NCBI GenBank assembly: GCA_964391305.1
Contig: CAYMJO010000026.1
Coordinates: 1-13,807, forward strand
Length of the DNA: 13,807 nt
Source: CAYMJO01 sp964391305
GTDB taxonomy: Bacteria; Patescibacteriota; CALEFQ01
Reading direction: 5' to 3'
Below are positions 7,027-13,454 of the stretch, one piece after another. The translations under genes and the position numbers were made by a program. The number at the start of each line of letters is the position of its first letter. Position 1 is the stretch's first letter. Below the pieces are notes generated by a model, which was not told the DNA's origin, ran no database searches, and worked only from the letters and a program-made list of their open reading frames with translations.

Positions 7027-8424
7027 ATGGGTAACAACAAAGGAAAAATTACGAGAATAATCGGTCCTGTTGTAGATGTGAGGTTTAAAAACAGCCTTCC
7101 CAAAATCTATGATGCCATTGAAGTTGGCGGTGAAAAGAACAAAGTCGTGCTCGAGGCGAGTCAGCATATAGGCCAGCACACCGTTCGCGCCGTTGCGATG
7201 TCTTCTACCGATGGACTGAAGCGTGGGATGGAAGTCGTGAATACAAAGGCTCCGATATCCGTTCCCGTTGGAAAAAAGACGCTTGGTCGAATGTTTAATC
7301 TTCTCGGAGATCCGATAGACGGTCTTGGAAAAGTCGAAGTTGGGAAAAGATATCCCATACATTACACACCGCCTGAATTTAAAAATCAGGAGACAAAGAC
7401 GGAAATTTTTGAAACTGGGATTAAAGTTATAGATCTGATAGCACCTTTTGTAAAGGGTGGAAAGATCGGTCTCTTTGGCGGTGCGGGTGTTGGGAAAACC
7501 GTGTTGATTCAAGAACTTATTCGAAATATCGCCGCTGAACACGGCGGCTTTTCGGTGTTTGCCGGAGTCGGCGAACGCAGTCGTGAGGGAAATGATCTTT
7601 ATCTCGAGATGAAAGAGTCGGGAGTTATTGATAAGACCTCTCTTGTATTTGGTCAGATGAACGAATCTCCGGGAGCTCGTCAGAGAGTAGCTTTATCCGC
7701 GCTGACCATGGCCGAATATTACAGGGATGAGGAAGGCAAAGACGTTTTGTTTTTCATAGATAATATATTTAGATTTACGCAAGCTGGTTCTGAAGTATCC
7801 GCTTTGCTTGGACGTATGCCGAGCGCTGTCGGTTATCAGCCAACGCTTGCGACCGATATGGGCGAGCTTGAAGAGCGCATTACCTCGACCAAGAAAGGTT
7901 CTGTTACTTCCGTGCAGGCGGTGTATGTTCCCGCGGACGATATTACCGATCCCGCGCCCGCGACCACATTTTCTCATTTGGATTCCACCGTGGTGCTTTC
8001 AAGACCGCTTTCAGAGCTAGGTATTTATCCTGCGGTTGATCCTCTGGATTCAACGTCAACGGTGCTTGATCCCAATATTGTAGGGGAAGAACATTATAAA
8101 GTAGCGCGTGAAGTTCAGAGGATTTTACAAAGATATAAGGACTTGCAGGATATTATAGCTATTCTTGGAATGGAAGAGCTTTCTCCCGAAGATAAAATCA
8201 TAGTCAGCCGTGCGAGAAAAATTCAGAGATTTTTGTCACAGCCGTTCTTTGTCGCGGAAGTTTTCACTGGAGCGAAAGGAAAATATGTCTCGAGGGAAGA
8301 TACTGTTAAGGGCTTCAAGCAAATTATCGATGGGAAACATGATAGTCTTTCAGAACAGGCATTTTATATGAAAGGCGGCATTGAGGAAGTTGGCGTTTCT
8401 GAAAAGGTTGACGGGAAAAATTAG
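7027..8424 (+). CDS. atpD: F-type ATP synthase subunit beta
   Basis: This 465-residue subunit holds the catalytic ATP sites. Walker A is GGAGVGKT at 151-158; the catalytic Glu183 lies in GVGERSREGND; Walker B is VLFFIDNIFRF at about 240-250; Tyr334 of the adenine pocket is in GIYPAVDPL. The switch loop reads MNESPGAR, where most bacteria have MNEPPGAR. The DELSEED lever is EELSPED, a mild variant. The frame is open back to 6952, overlapping atpG, but ATG 7027 starts MGNNKGKITRIIGPVVDV, which matches the family, so I take it. There is no Shine-Dalgarno sequence. A gap of 132 nt separates it from atpC. Confidence 0.97.
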   Translation: MGNNKGKITRIIGPVVDVRFKNSLPKIYDAIEVGGEKNKVVLEASQHIGQHTVRAVAMSSTDGLKRGMEVVNTKAPISVPVGKKTLGRMFNLLGDPIDGLGKVEVGKRYPIHYTPPEFKNQETKTEIFETGIKVIDLIAPFVKGGKIGLFGGAGVGKTVLIQELIRNIAAEHGGFSVFAGVGERSREGNDLYLEMKESGVIDKTSLVFGQMNESPGARQRVALSALTMAEYYRDEEGKDVLFFIDNIFRFTQAGSEVSALLGRMPSAVGYQPTLATDMGELEERITSTKKGSVTSVQAVYVPADDITDPAPATTFSHLDSTVVLSRPLSELGIYPAVDPLDSTSTVLDPNIVGEEHYKVAREVQRILQRYKDLQDIIAILGMEELSPEDKIIVSRARKIQRFLSQPFFVAEVFTGAKGKYVSREDTVKGFKQIIDGKHDSLSEQAFYMKGGIEEVGVSEKVDGKN

Positions 8425-8444
8425 ATTGGCGGTGTGTTTCAATG

Positions 8445-8540
8445 ACAAATGTTTTGCCGGTGCCATTTCTTGTCAAGGCGGAAGATGTCAAAAATTTATT
8501 CGTTTAAATGGGAGGATAATCAATCGTCATTTACATTTGT
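8445..8540 (+). repeat. Possible stem in the atpD-atpC gap
   Basis: ACAAATGT (8445-8452) and ACATTTGT (8533-8540) are perfect inverse copies, and inside them TTTTGCC (8452-8458) can pair with GGCGGAA (8477-8483) using two G-U pairs. The gap between atpD and atpC is unusually long for this operon and has no reading frame. The fold is plausible but weak. Confidence 0.25.
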
Positions 8541-8556
8541 GATTTGGACTTAATTT

Positions 8557-8973
8557 ATGCTTAAACTTCAAATACTTACAATAGAAAAAAGAGTTTTTGA
8601 TGGCGAAGTTCAGTCTGTTGTCGTTCCAACACAAGCTGGAATGATTGAAGTGCTTGAGCGTCACGAGCCTTTGGTTTCTGCGATCAAAGAAGGAGAGCTC
8701 AAAATAAAAAAGAAAACAGGTGAAGAATACTTGGCAGTCGCCGGTGGTTTTATTAAGGTGACGGCGGAGAAAGCTGTGATTTTGGCGGATGTGGCTCTTC
8801 GTCCAGAGGAGATTGACGAGAAGGAAGTGGAAGAGGCGAGAAGACGTGCGAAAGCAGATATGCGGCGCAAGGATATTCCAAAGACAGATTTCTCTCTCGC
8901 GGCACGCGAGTTCCGTCGAGCTATGGTGAATTTGAAAGTTGCGAGGAAAAAACGGAGCAAGAGGAAATATTAA
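8557..8973 (+). CDS. atpC: F-type ATP synthase subunit epsilon
   Basis: This 138-residue subunit binds gamma and the c-ring and can inhibit ATP hydrolysis. The N-terminal beta-sandwich (1-86) shows LTIEKRVFDGEVQSVVVPTQAGMIEVL and EYLAVAGGFIKVTAEKAVILAD. The C-terminal two-helix domain (about 87-138) is present, with EEIDEKEVEEARRRAK, and ends in a very basic tail, KKRSKRKY. The canonical LPxHxP loop reads LERHEP. The presence of the C-terminal helices means the regulatory form is possible. It lies 23 nt before the carbonic-anhydrase-like gene. No Shine-Dalgarno sequence; GGGAGG about 45 nt upstream is too far. Confidence 0.95.
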   Translation: MLKLQILTIEKRVFDGEVQSVVVPTQAGMIEVLERHEPLVSAIKEGELKIKKKTGEEYLAVAGGFIKVTAEKAVILADVALRPEEIDEKEVEEARRRAKADMRRKDIPKTDFSLAAREFRRAMVNLKVARKKRSKRKY

Positions 8974-8996
8974 GAAGCACTAAGCGCTTAAAAGTT

Positions 8997-9446
8997 ATGT
9001 ACAAACAACCATTCACAAGTAAAAACCAACATGAAGCAGAAGCGCTCGTTATCTTCTGCATGGATTTTCGTTTTCATGGTCAAACTAAGAAATTTATTGA
9101 GAACTTTTTAAGAATAAAAAGCTATGATGTTGTAGCGCTCGCCGGTGCTTCGAAAAACTTTTCGGATCCGGACAGAGGGGATGACAAAGAAGTCGCCATG
9201 AAGCACGTCAGACTTTCGGTTGATCTTCATAAAGTCAAAAAAGTTATCCTCATCGATCATGCGGACTGCGGTGCGTATGGTGGAAGAAAAGCTTTTGCGG
9301 GCGATCCAGTCAAAGAGCGCGAGGCGCATGAAGCAAACCTTGCAAAGGCGGTGGAAGTTATCAATAATGAATTTTCTTCCGTGGAGGTTGAGACTTATTA
9401 TGCCGAGTTGGTCGATGACGATAAAATGGTGGAGTTTATGAAATAA
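8997..9446 (+). CDS. Small beta-carbonic-anhydrase-like protein
   Basis: This 149-residue protein keeps the metal site of beta-carbonic anhydrases: Cys21 in CMDFR, with the Asp23/Arg25 pair, and His88 with Cys91 in HADCGAYG. The spacing C-x-D-x-R then H-x-x-C is that of the beta class, and a zinc enzyme interconverting CO2 and bicarbonate is the natural reading. It is shorter than typical enzymes (about 200 or more residues), and the segments outside the metal site are divergent, so another zinc-dependent activity is possible. It follows atpC by 23 nt and precedes the operon terminator, so it is probably the last gene of the ATP synthase transcript. The start has no Shine-Dalgarno sequence. 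Confidence 0.82.
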   Translation: MYKQPFTSKNQHEAEALVIFCMDFRFHGQTKKFIENFLRIKSYDVVALAGASKNFSDPDRGDDKEVAMKHVRLSVDLHKVKKVILIDHADCGAYGGRKAFAGDPVKEREAHEANLAKAVEVINNEFSSVEVETYYAELVDDDKMVEFMK

Positions 9447-9466
9447 ATTTCGTTTGAAAAATTTCC

Positions 9467-9506
9467 AAAGCCGCCTGTGTTTTTAAAAAACCAGAGCGGC
9501 TTTTTT
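9467..9506 (+). terminator. Terminator of the ATP synthase operon
   Basis: AAAGCCGC (9467-9474) pairs with GCGGCTTT, and the right arm runs into six T (9501-9506). An inner TTTTT/AAAAA can extend the fold. It lies 20 nt past the stop of the carbonic-anhydrase-like gene. Confidence 0.85.
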
Positions 9507-9513
9507 GGGGTTT

Positions 9514-9545
9514 AAAAAAAGACACGGTTTGGAAATCTTGTCTTT
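9514..9545 (-). terminator. Terminator of the GT-C-like gene
   Basis: On the minus strand AAAGACA pairs with TGTCTTT (9539-9545 with 9518-9524), an inner five-pair helix adds length, and seven T follow. It lies back to back with the plus-strand terminator, insulating two convergent transcripts. Confidence 0.75.
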
Positions 9546-9601
9546 AAATCATTTTCGCGTAATTCGATAAAGCTTGTTGGAATTCGCTCAAAATTTATGA
9601 G

Positions 9602-11119
9602 TCACTTCGATCTCTCGATAACTACCGTATTTTCATCGGAGTACGCCACTTTCCAGTTTTTATTCTTCTTCAAAGCTTCGGCCAGGGGTCTTTCTTTTTG
9701 TAAAAGTACGAAGCTGATTTCGTATTCGTCTAAAATTGATTCCGCATTTTGCCTGTAGTCCACAGTATCTAGAAAGATTTTCAAAAGATGCCTGTCGTCA
9801 TTTTTCCAGTGCGCGCATCTTCCGTCGGCAAAGACTTTTTTTTCTGGGTATTCCAAAATCAGATATCCGCCCCAATTGTATTCGTTAAGCATGTTTCCCC
9901 CGATCGGATTTTTTCGGAGATAGTCTAGCGCCTTTGTTGGATAATCTTCTCCCTCGAAAACCTTTTTCTGATAAAAACTTTTTGAAATAGTTTCGTAAAA
10001 ATTTCCATATTGAAAAATAGAAAAGGTTGTTACGATTGCGAGCGTTATTAGTATAAATTTGTTTTTCAGGATAGGTTTTAAAAAATTTTTGTAAAAAGCG
10101 GATGATCCCTCGAAAAAGTATGGAAGAGTTATCAGCACGAAGAGCGGAATGTTTCTTCTGCTAATCAGCGCCGCGAGCAAGAAAATTATAAAGAGGACAA
10201 AATTTGAGAGATCCATCCTAGCTTTTTTAAAAAAGAGGACGATGAGATACAGAGACAAATATACCGCGAATGCGATTCCAAACATGTCGGAAAAATCAGG
10301 AGAAAGCCATTCGTTGATCTCGCGCGTTCCATAAGAGTCCGTTGCCGTTCGGTATATTTCCTCGTAAATTCTATAAGTGTATGGATTTATCAAAGTTGCC
10401 GCGGCGCTCGCTATTGTCAGTACGAACAGCTTTTTAATTGATGGAAATGTTAATGTGTTTCTGTTTTCAGCGAATTGATTTTCTCCAAGATTTTCGATCG
10501 TGTTTCTTTTAGCAGATTCGAAAATTAGAAAAATCGCGAGTATTACGAATGCTGCGACAAAGCTTGCGTGCATATTTGCCCATGCGATCATAATAACGGG
10601 GAGGAAATAAATTAGCTTCGTGCCGGGGTTTTGTTTTAGCCTGTTCACTATGATGAAAACCAGCGCGATGCCGATCAATGCCAAAATCTGCGGGCGTACT
10701 CCGACGAAGAATGTCACTGCGGCGATGCCGATTGTTCCGAAGATAAATCTCTGCTCTATCGGGAATTTTTTTTCAAGAGTTTTGGGAGCGAGAAAAACAA
10801 AAATATACAAAATCAGAGCGCACGAAATTACGCTTAGTAAAAATGGTCCTCCCAGTCTGTATAGACCAAACATTAATACATTTGTTGTCCATTCATGGTC
10901 GACCCATTTGAAGTCGGGGGATGAATGGGTGAACCAATCGGTTCGGGGAACTTCCGCGCGTTCGATGATTTGTTCTCCCGTTTTTATGTGCCAGCCGAAA
11001 TCTGGATCATCGGTAGGCTTGAACGCTAAAAAAGCAATTATGAGGACACAAAAGGAGATTATAATTGCTTTGAAAATAAATTCGTTTTTGAATGTAGAAT
11101 ACAGAGGTTTATTGGACAT
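9602..11119 (-). CDS. GT-C-like polytopic membrane protein
   Basis: This 505-residue protein has about ten hydrophobic segments and a soluble C-terminal part from about residue 375. After the first membrane helix (about 14-34) comes DDPDFGWHIKTGEQI (37-51), an acidic first-loop motif like that of GT-C glycosyltransferases that use lipid-linked sugars, followed by PRTDWFTHSSPDFKWVDHEW. The tail contains NMLNEYNWGGYL and VFADGR, seen in uncharacterised bacterial relatives. A role in cell-surface glycan or glycoprotein assembly is inferred; donor and acceptor are unknown. The frame extends to a TTG at 11140, but that codon lies in an inverted repeat, so ATG 11119 is chosen. No Shine-Dalgarno sequence is visible. 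It is downstream of the ZIP gene on the same strand, 57 nt apart. Confidence 0.75.
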   Translation of the reverse strand: MSNKPLYSTFKNEFIFKAIIISFCVLIIAFLAFKPTDDPDFGWHIKTGEQIIERAEVPRTDWFTHSSPDFKWVDHEWTTNVLMFGLYRLGGPFLLSVISCALILYIFVFLAPKTLEKKFPIEQRFIFGTIGIAAVTFFVGVRPQILALIGIALVFIIVNRLKQNPGTKLIYFLPVIMIAWANMHASFVAAFVILAIFLIFESAKRNTIENLGENQFAENRNTLTFPSIKKLFVLTIASAAATLINPYTYRIYEEIYRTATDSYGTREINEWLSPDFSDMFGIAFAVYLSLYLIVLFFKKARMDLSNFVLFIIFLLAALISRRNIPLFVLITLPYFFEGSSAFYKNFLKPILKNKFILITLAIVTTFSIFQYGNFYETISKSFYQKKVFEGEDYPTKALDYLRKNPIGGNMLNEYNWGGYLILEYPEKKVFADGRCAHWKNDDRHLLKIFLDTVDYRQNAESILDEYEISFVLLQKERPLAEALKKNKNWKVAYSDENTVVIERSK

Positions 11120-11131
11120 TTGTAGAAGATC

Positions 11132-11177
11132 AAAATTCAAAAGCTAATGTATCGTATTGGTAAAGCTTTTGAATTTT
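11132..11177 (-). repeat. Perfect 14-bp inverted repeat between ZIP and GT-C genes
   Basis: 11132-11145 and 11164-11177 are exact inverse copies, with an 18-nt loop. It touches the ZIP stop codon and ends 13 nt before the GT-C ATG. On the minus strand the stem ends in TTTT but no longer T-run, so it may be a weak or leaky terminator, or a message-processing hairpin. Confidence 0.5.
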
Positions 11178-11920
11178 TAGCTGTACACTTTGAGTAAATA
11201 CATAAATATCAAAGCAACGAAGAAGAAGAAGAACGCAATTGCCGAGCGCCGGCTGTTTTTTTGTTTATGAAGCTCTGGTATGAGGTCAGATGTTGCGATG
11301 TAAATGAAGCCGCCGGCTGCGAATGGCAGTAAAAAGGAATTTATGTTTTCGACTCTGTTAAACAGGAGATAACCGATGACAACTCCCGGAAGCACCGCTA
11401 GCGCGGTTATGAAATTATAGAATAGGGCTTTGGATTTATTGAATCCAGCGTAGAGCAACACTCCAAAATCTCCGATTTCCTGTGGAAGCTCGTGCATGAC
11501 TATGGAGATAGATATTGGAATACCGAGGACCGGACTTATTGAAAATGCGGAGAATATAATTATCCCGTCTATGATATTGTGTACGCTGTCGCCGATTAAA
11601 TTTAGATATCCGAGATGTTTATGTGTTTCGCATTCTTTGTCGTGGCAATGATGCCATCGGATCACGCGCTCGAGTATGAAAAACGTGGAAAGACCAATTA
11701 TGACATAGACGAATAAATTCAGAGGCCTGTCAATTTTTTCCAAACCTTCCGGCATAAGATGGAAGAAAGCGCTTCCGATCAAGCTTCCCGCGGAAAAGCT
11801 GACTAATATGATCAAGATTTTCCTAAGCAACTTGTCTTTCAAAGAAAAAGTTGCGGTCCCAATAAGGGATAGCGCACTGATGATCATTGCGGTGATTATG
11901 GATATTGAGATGGGAGACAT
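11177..11920 (-). CDS. ZIP-family divalent metal transporter
   Basis: This 247-residue membrane protein should import zinc or a similar divalent metal into the cytoplasm. About eight hydrophobic segments are seen. The binuclear metal site is intact: HNIIDG in TM4 (His114, Asn115, Asp118) and HELPQE in TM5 (His143, Glu144, Glu148). A histidine- and cysteine-containing loop, WHHCHDKECETHKH (89-102), lies between TM3 and TM4 and may sense or feed metal. The frame opens at a TTG (11944), but ATG 11920 gives a normal N-terminus just before TM1. No Shine-Dalgarno sequence. A long structured stretch lies directly upstream. The metal specificity cannot be read from sequence. Confidence 0.92.
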   Translation of the reverse strand: MSPISISIITAMIISALSLIGTATFSLKDKLLRKILIILVSFSAGSLIGSAFFHLMPEGLEKIDRPLNLFVYVIIGLSTFFILERVIRWHHCHDKECETHKHLGYLNLIGDSVHNIIDGIIIFSAFSISPVLGIPISISIVMHELPQEIGDFGVLLYAGFNKSKALFYNFITALAVLPGVVIGYLLFNRVENINSFLLPFAAGGFIYIATSDLIPELHKQKNSRRSAIAFFFFFVALIFMYLLKVYS

Positions 11921-11943
11921 GTATTCGAGAATGCTAAATTGCA

Positions 11944-12105
11944 AATGTCAAACGCTCGCGCTGGCGTCAGACCGTCCGACAACTCAATTTTTGAAAAAAT
12001 ATGGGGCTAATGTCAGCCGAAGATTTTCTGAAAAATCGTCGAAATGTCAGTTCTCGGACAGTCTGATGGCAGAGTTTTAATGATAAAGGTTTGGCGTTTG
12101 TCATT
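11944..12105 (-). other. Structured region upstream of the ZIP gene, possible regulatory leader
   Basis: This gene-free stretch is built of nested inverted repeats. The outer arms (11944-11956 and 12093-12105) match as inverse copies at 11 of 13 positions. Inside, 11965-11984 and 12049-12068 pair at 18 of 20 positions, and within these lie GGCT/AGCC (12005-12018) and GATTTT/AAAATC (12022-12037). The outer arm ends 24 nt before the ZIP ATG. A TATTAT/TATAAA-like -10 lies at about 12104-12112 on the minus strand, which would start an RNA with the outer arm. A metal-responsive leader is possible; a small palindromic mobile element is the main alternative. Confidence 0.4.
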
Positions 12106-12125
12106 TATAATATCACGTCTTATCT

Positions 12126-12162
12126 AAAAAAACCATCCTTCCGTTTGATGCGGAAGGATGGT
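12126..12162 (-). terminator. Terminator of the surface-protein gene
   Basis: A perfect 12-bp stem (12151-12162 with 12132-12143) with a 7-nt loop is followed on the minus strand by seven T. It lies 26 nt beyond the stop codon. This is the strongest intrinsic terminator in the window. Confidence 0.92.
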
Positions 12163-12188
12163 GTGGTTTCTTCAAATGCGGAGATAGC

Positions 12189-13043
12189 TTAGAATACCAG
12201 AATATGGAATCCATTGTTGATCTGCGCGGCTGTTACGACGTCGTATGTTTTGACTCTTACTTCGTCGTTGTTCGACGTAATGGCGAATTTCACGATGGGC
12301 CATACGGCAGCGCTGTCATCGGTAGGTGTGATCACGATCTTTCTATTGTTTGTGGATAGATCGGTGTTGAAATCAACTGTGTAGTCTCCAGTTCCGCTTC
12401 TATTTACAACGATTGTCGGATTGACGTCACTCAAATTCTCGAAGCTGTTGGTTATCGTGCCAGCGCTGGCGATGACGGCTCCCATTTTTGCAGCTCCTTC
12501 TTTTGAGACTGGCTGTGAAATGCTTGTGCTCGATTTGACGGCATTTGCATTCAATGTTCCAGTTGTTGTGACGTTGCCGCCCCTCAATGTGCCTTCAGTA
12601 TCGATGTCACCGGTGGCGTATATGGCTTTCCATCTCTTGTTTGTTTCACCGAGTTTGTATCGGTTTGTGTAATCCGGTACAAGGTTGTCTGCGTACTTCA
12701 ACGGAAGACTTCCGCCTTTCTCTTTTCTATACTGTACTCCTTCCAAGCGGATGTCATCAGCGAGCGTCAAAGCGTTGCTGATGCCGTTGGTGGTCGTGTC
12801 GTTCGCAATGCTTCCGTTGAGGAAGTATGAGCCGCCTGTTCCCTGTTTACCCACATGCATTCCATTGTTGAAATGGATGATCGAGGAAGCAGACATGTTT
12901 AACGTGCTAGATAGTGCGTCTGCTAGGCTTGTCGCGGCATTCGCGTTGCCAAGACCGGCGGTAGCTCCGCCCACGACAAAGGCTGAGCATAATCCGGCGA
13001 TTAGCAATGTTTTAGTGTACTTGTTCATAATTTTATTTTTCAT
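12189..13043 (-). CDS. Secreted surface protein with tail-fibre-like motif
   Basis: This 284-residue protein is not recognised as a known family. Residues 1-36 form a signal peptide: a basic start, the core TLLIAGLCSAFVVGGATAG, and a probable cut after NANA. The only cysteine lies in the signal, and the residues before it do not form a lipobox. The mature part is rich in Thr, Ser, Asn and Gly. LGETNKRWKAIYATGDI (131-147) followed by GTLRGGNVTTTGTLNAN resembles the repeat that precedes trimeric beta-structures in phage tail fibres and surface fibres. The C-terminus (about 205-284) is a likely beta-domain ending in aromatic ILVF. An attached or shed surface fibre is inferred. A second ATG at 13028 (MNKYTKTLL) is an equally good start. 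It stands alone, with its own promoter and terminator. Confidence 0.8.
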   Translation of the reverse strand: MKNKIMNKYTKTLLIAGLCSAFVVGGATAGLGNANAATSLADALSSTLNMSASSIIHFNNGMHVGKQGTGGSYFLNGSIANDTTTNGISNALTLADDIRLEGVQYRKEKGGSLPLKYADNLVPDYTNRYKLGETNKRWKAIYATGDIDTEGTLRGGNVTTTGTLNANAVKSSTSISQPVSKEGAAKMGAVIASAGTITNSFENLSDVNPTIVVNRSGTGDYTVDFNTDLSTNNRKIVITPTDDSAAVWPIVKFAITSNNDEVRVKTYDVVTAAQINNGFHILVF

Positions 13044-13070
13044 AAACCATCGACCTAGAAATGGTTTATG
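13041..13070 (-). promoter_or_regulatory. Hairpin overlapping the first start codon of the surface-protein gene
   Basis: A perfect 10-bp inverted repeat, CATAAACCAT and ATGGTTTATG, with a 10-nt loop. On the message the last three bases of the second arm are the upstream ATG (13041-13043). The fold would hide that codon and leave the second ATG at 13028 open, or allow control of initiation. Confidence 0.5.
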
Positions 13071-13107
13071 AGGTTAATTGTTTTATACCAAGTTGAACTA
13101 CTATTGA

Positions 13108-13136
13108 ATTATACCAGTTGTTACTGTTTTTGAAAA
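13108..13136 (-). promoter_or_regulatory. Promoter of the surface-protein gene
   Basis: On the minus strand TTTTCA (13131-13136) is followed after 17 nt by TATAAT (13108-13113), preceded by TGG, an extended -10. The leader would be about 60-75 nt. A second TATAAA-like box lies closer to the gene at 13082-13087. The rest of 13137-13309 is AT-rich with no gene I can support. Confidence 0.65.
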
Positions 13137-13309
13137 TATTTTTTTTATGTCCTATCTATCTATAATATATATAACGTGCGAAGTACAAAAAAATTACATA
13201 TTTTCAAATCCTTTTTCAAAAATCTGGTTTTTCATGTTATTTTAGGGAATTTTTTTATAAAAAATTAATGAATTTTATATTTTTTTAAATAAAAAGTTTA
13301 TTTTAACGT

Positions 13310-13338
13310 TTGACTAGAAATGTTTTTTGGGTTAGAAT
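13310..13338 (+). promoter_or_regulatory. Promoter of the tRNA pair
   Basis: TTGACT (13310-13315) and TAGAAT (13333-13338) are 17 nt apart, each matching five of six consensus bases. Transcription would begin near 13345, a few bases before tRNA-Val. Confidence 0.75.
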
Positions 13339-13351
13339 CCATGATAGTTTT

Positions 13352-13428
13352 GGGCGGCTAGCTCAGTTGGTTAGAGCGCTTGCTCGACACGCAAGAGGTG
13401 ACAGGTTCGAATCCTGTGCCGCCCACCA
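13352..13428 (+). tRNA. tRNA-Val (GAC)
   Basis: A full cloverleaf of 77 nt including an encoded CCA. Arms: acceptor GGGCGGC with GCCGCCC, D-stem GCTC/GAGC, anticodon stem CTTGC/GCAAG, T-stem ACAGG/CCTGT with loop TTCGAAT. The anticodon loop is TCGACAC, so the anticodon is GAC and position 37 is A, as expected for valine. Position 33, almost always U, is C here. The alternative reading CGA (Ser) is excluded by the short variable loop. Confidence 0.92.
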
Positions 13429-13454
13429 AAATTTGGTATTTTCATTTTATGCGT

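Noticed and set aside
9602..11140. TTG at 11140 as the start of the GT-C-like gene
   Set aside because: It lies inside a 14-bp inverted repeat, and ATG 11119 gives a better N-terminus before the first membrane helix.
4419..12102. Recurring TTGACAT/ATGTCAA sequences in intergenic gaps as operators
   Set aside because: The copies are short, unevenly spaced and resemble ordinary -35 hexamers; no fixed pairing or palindrome holds across them.
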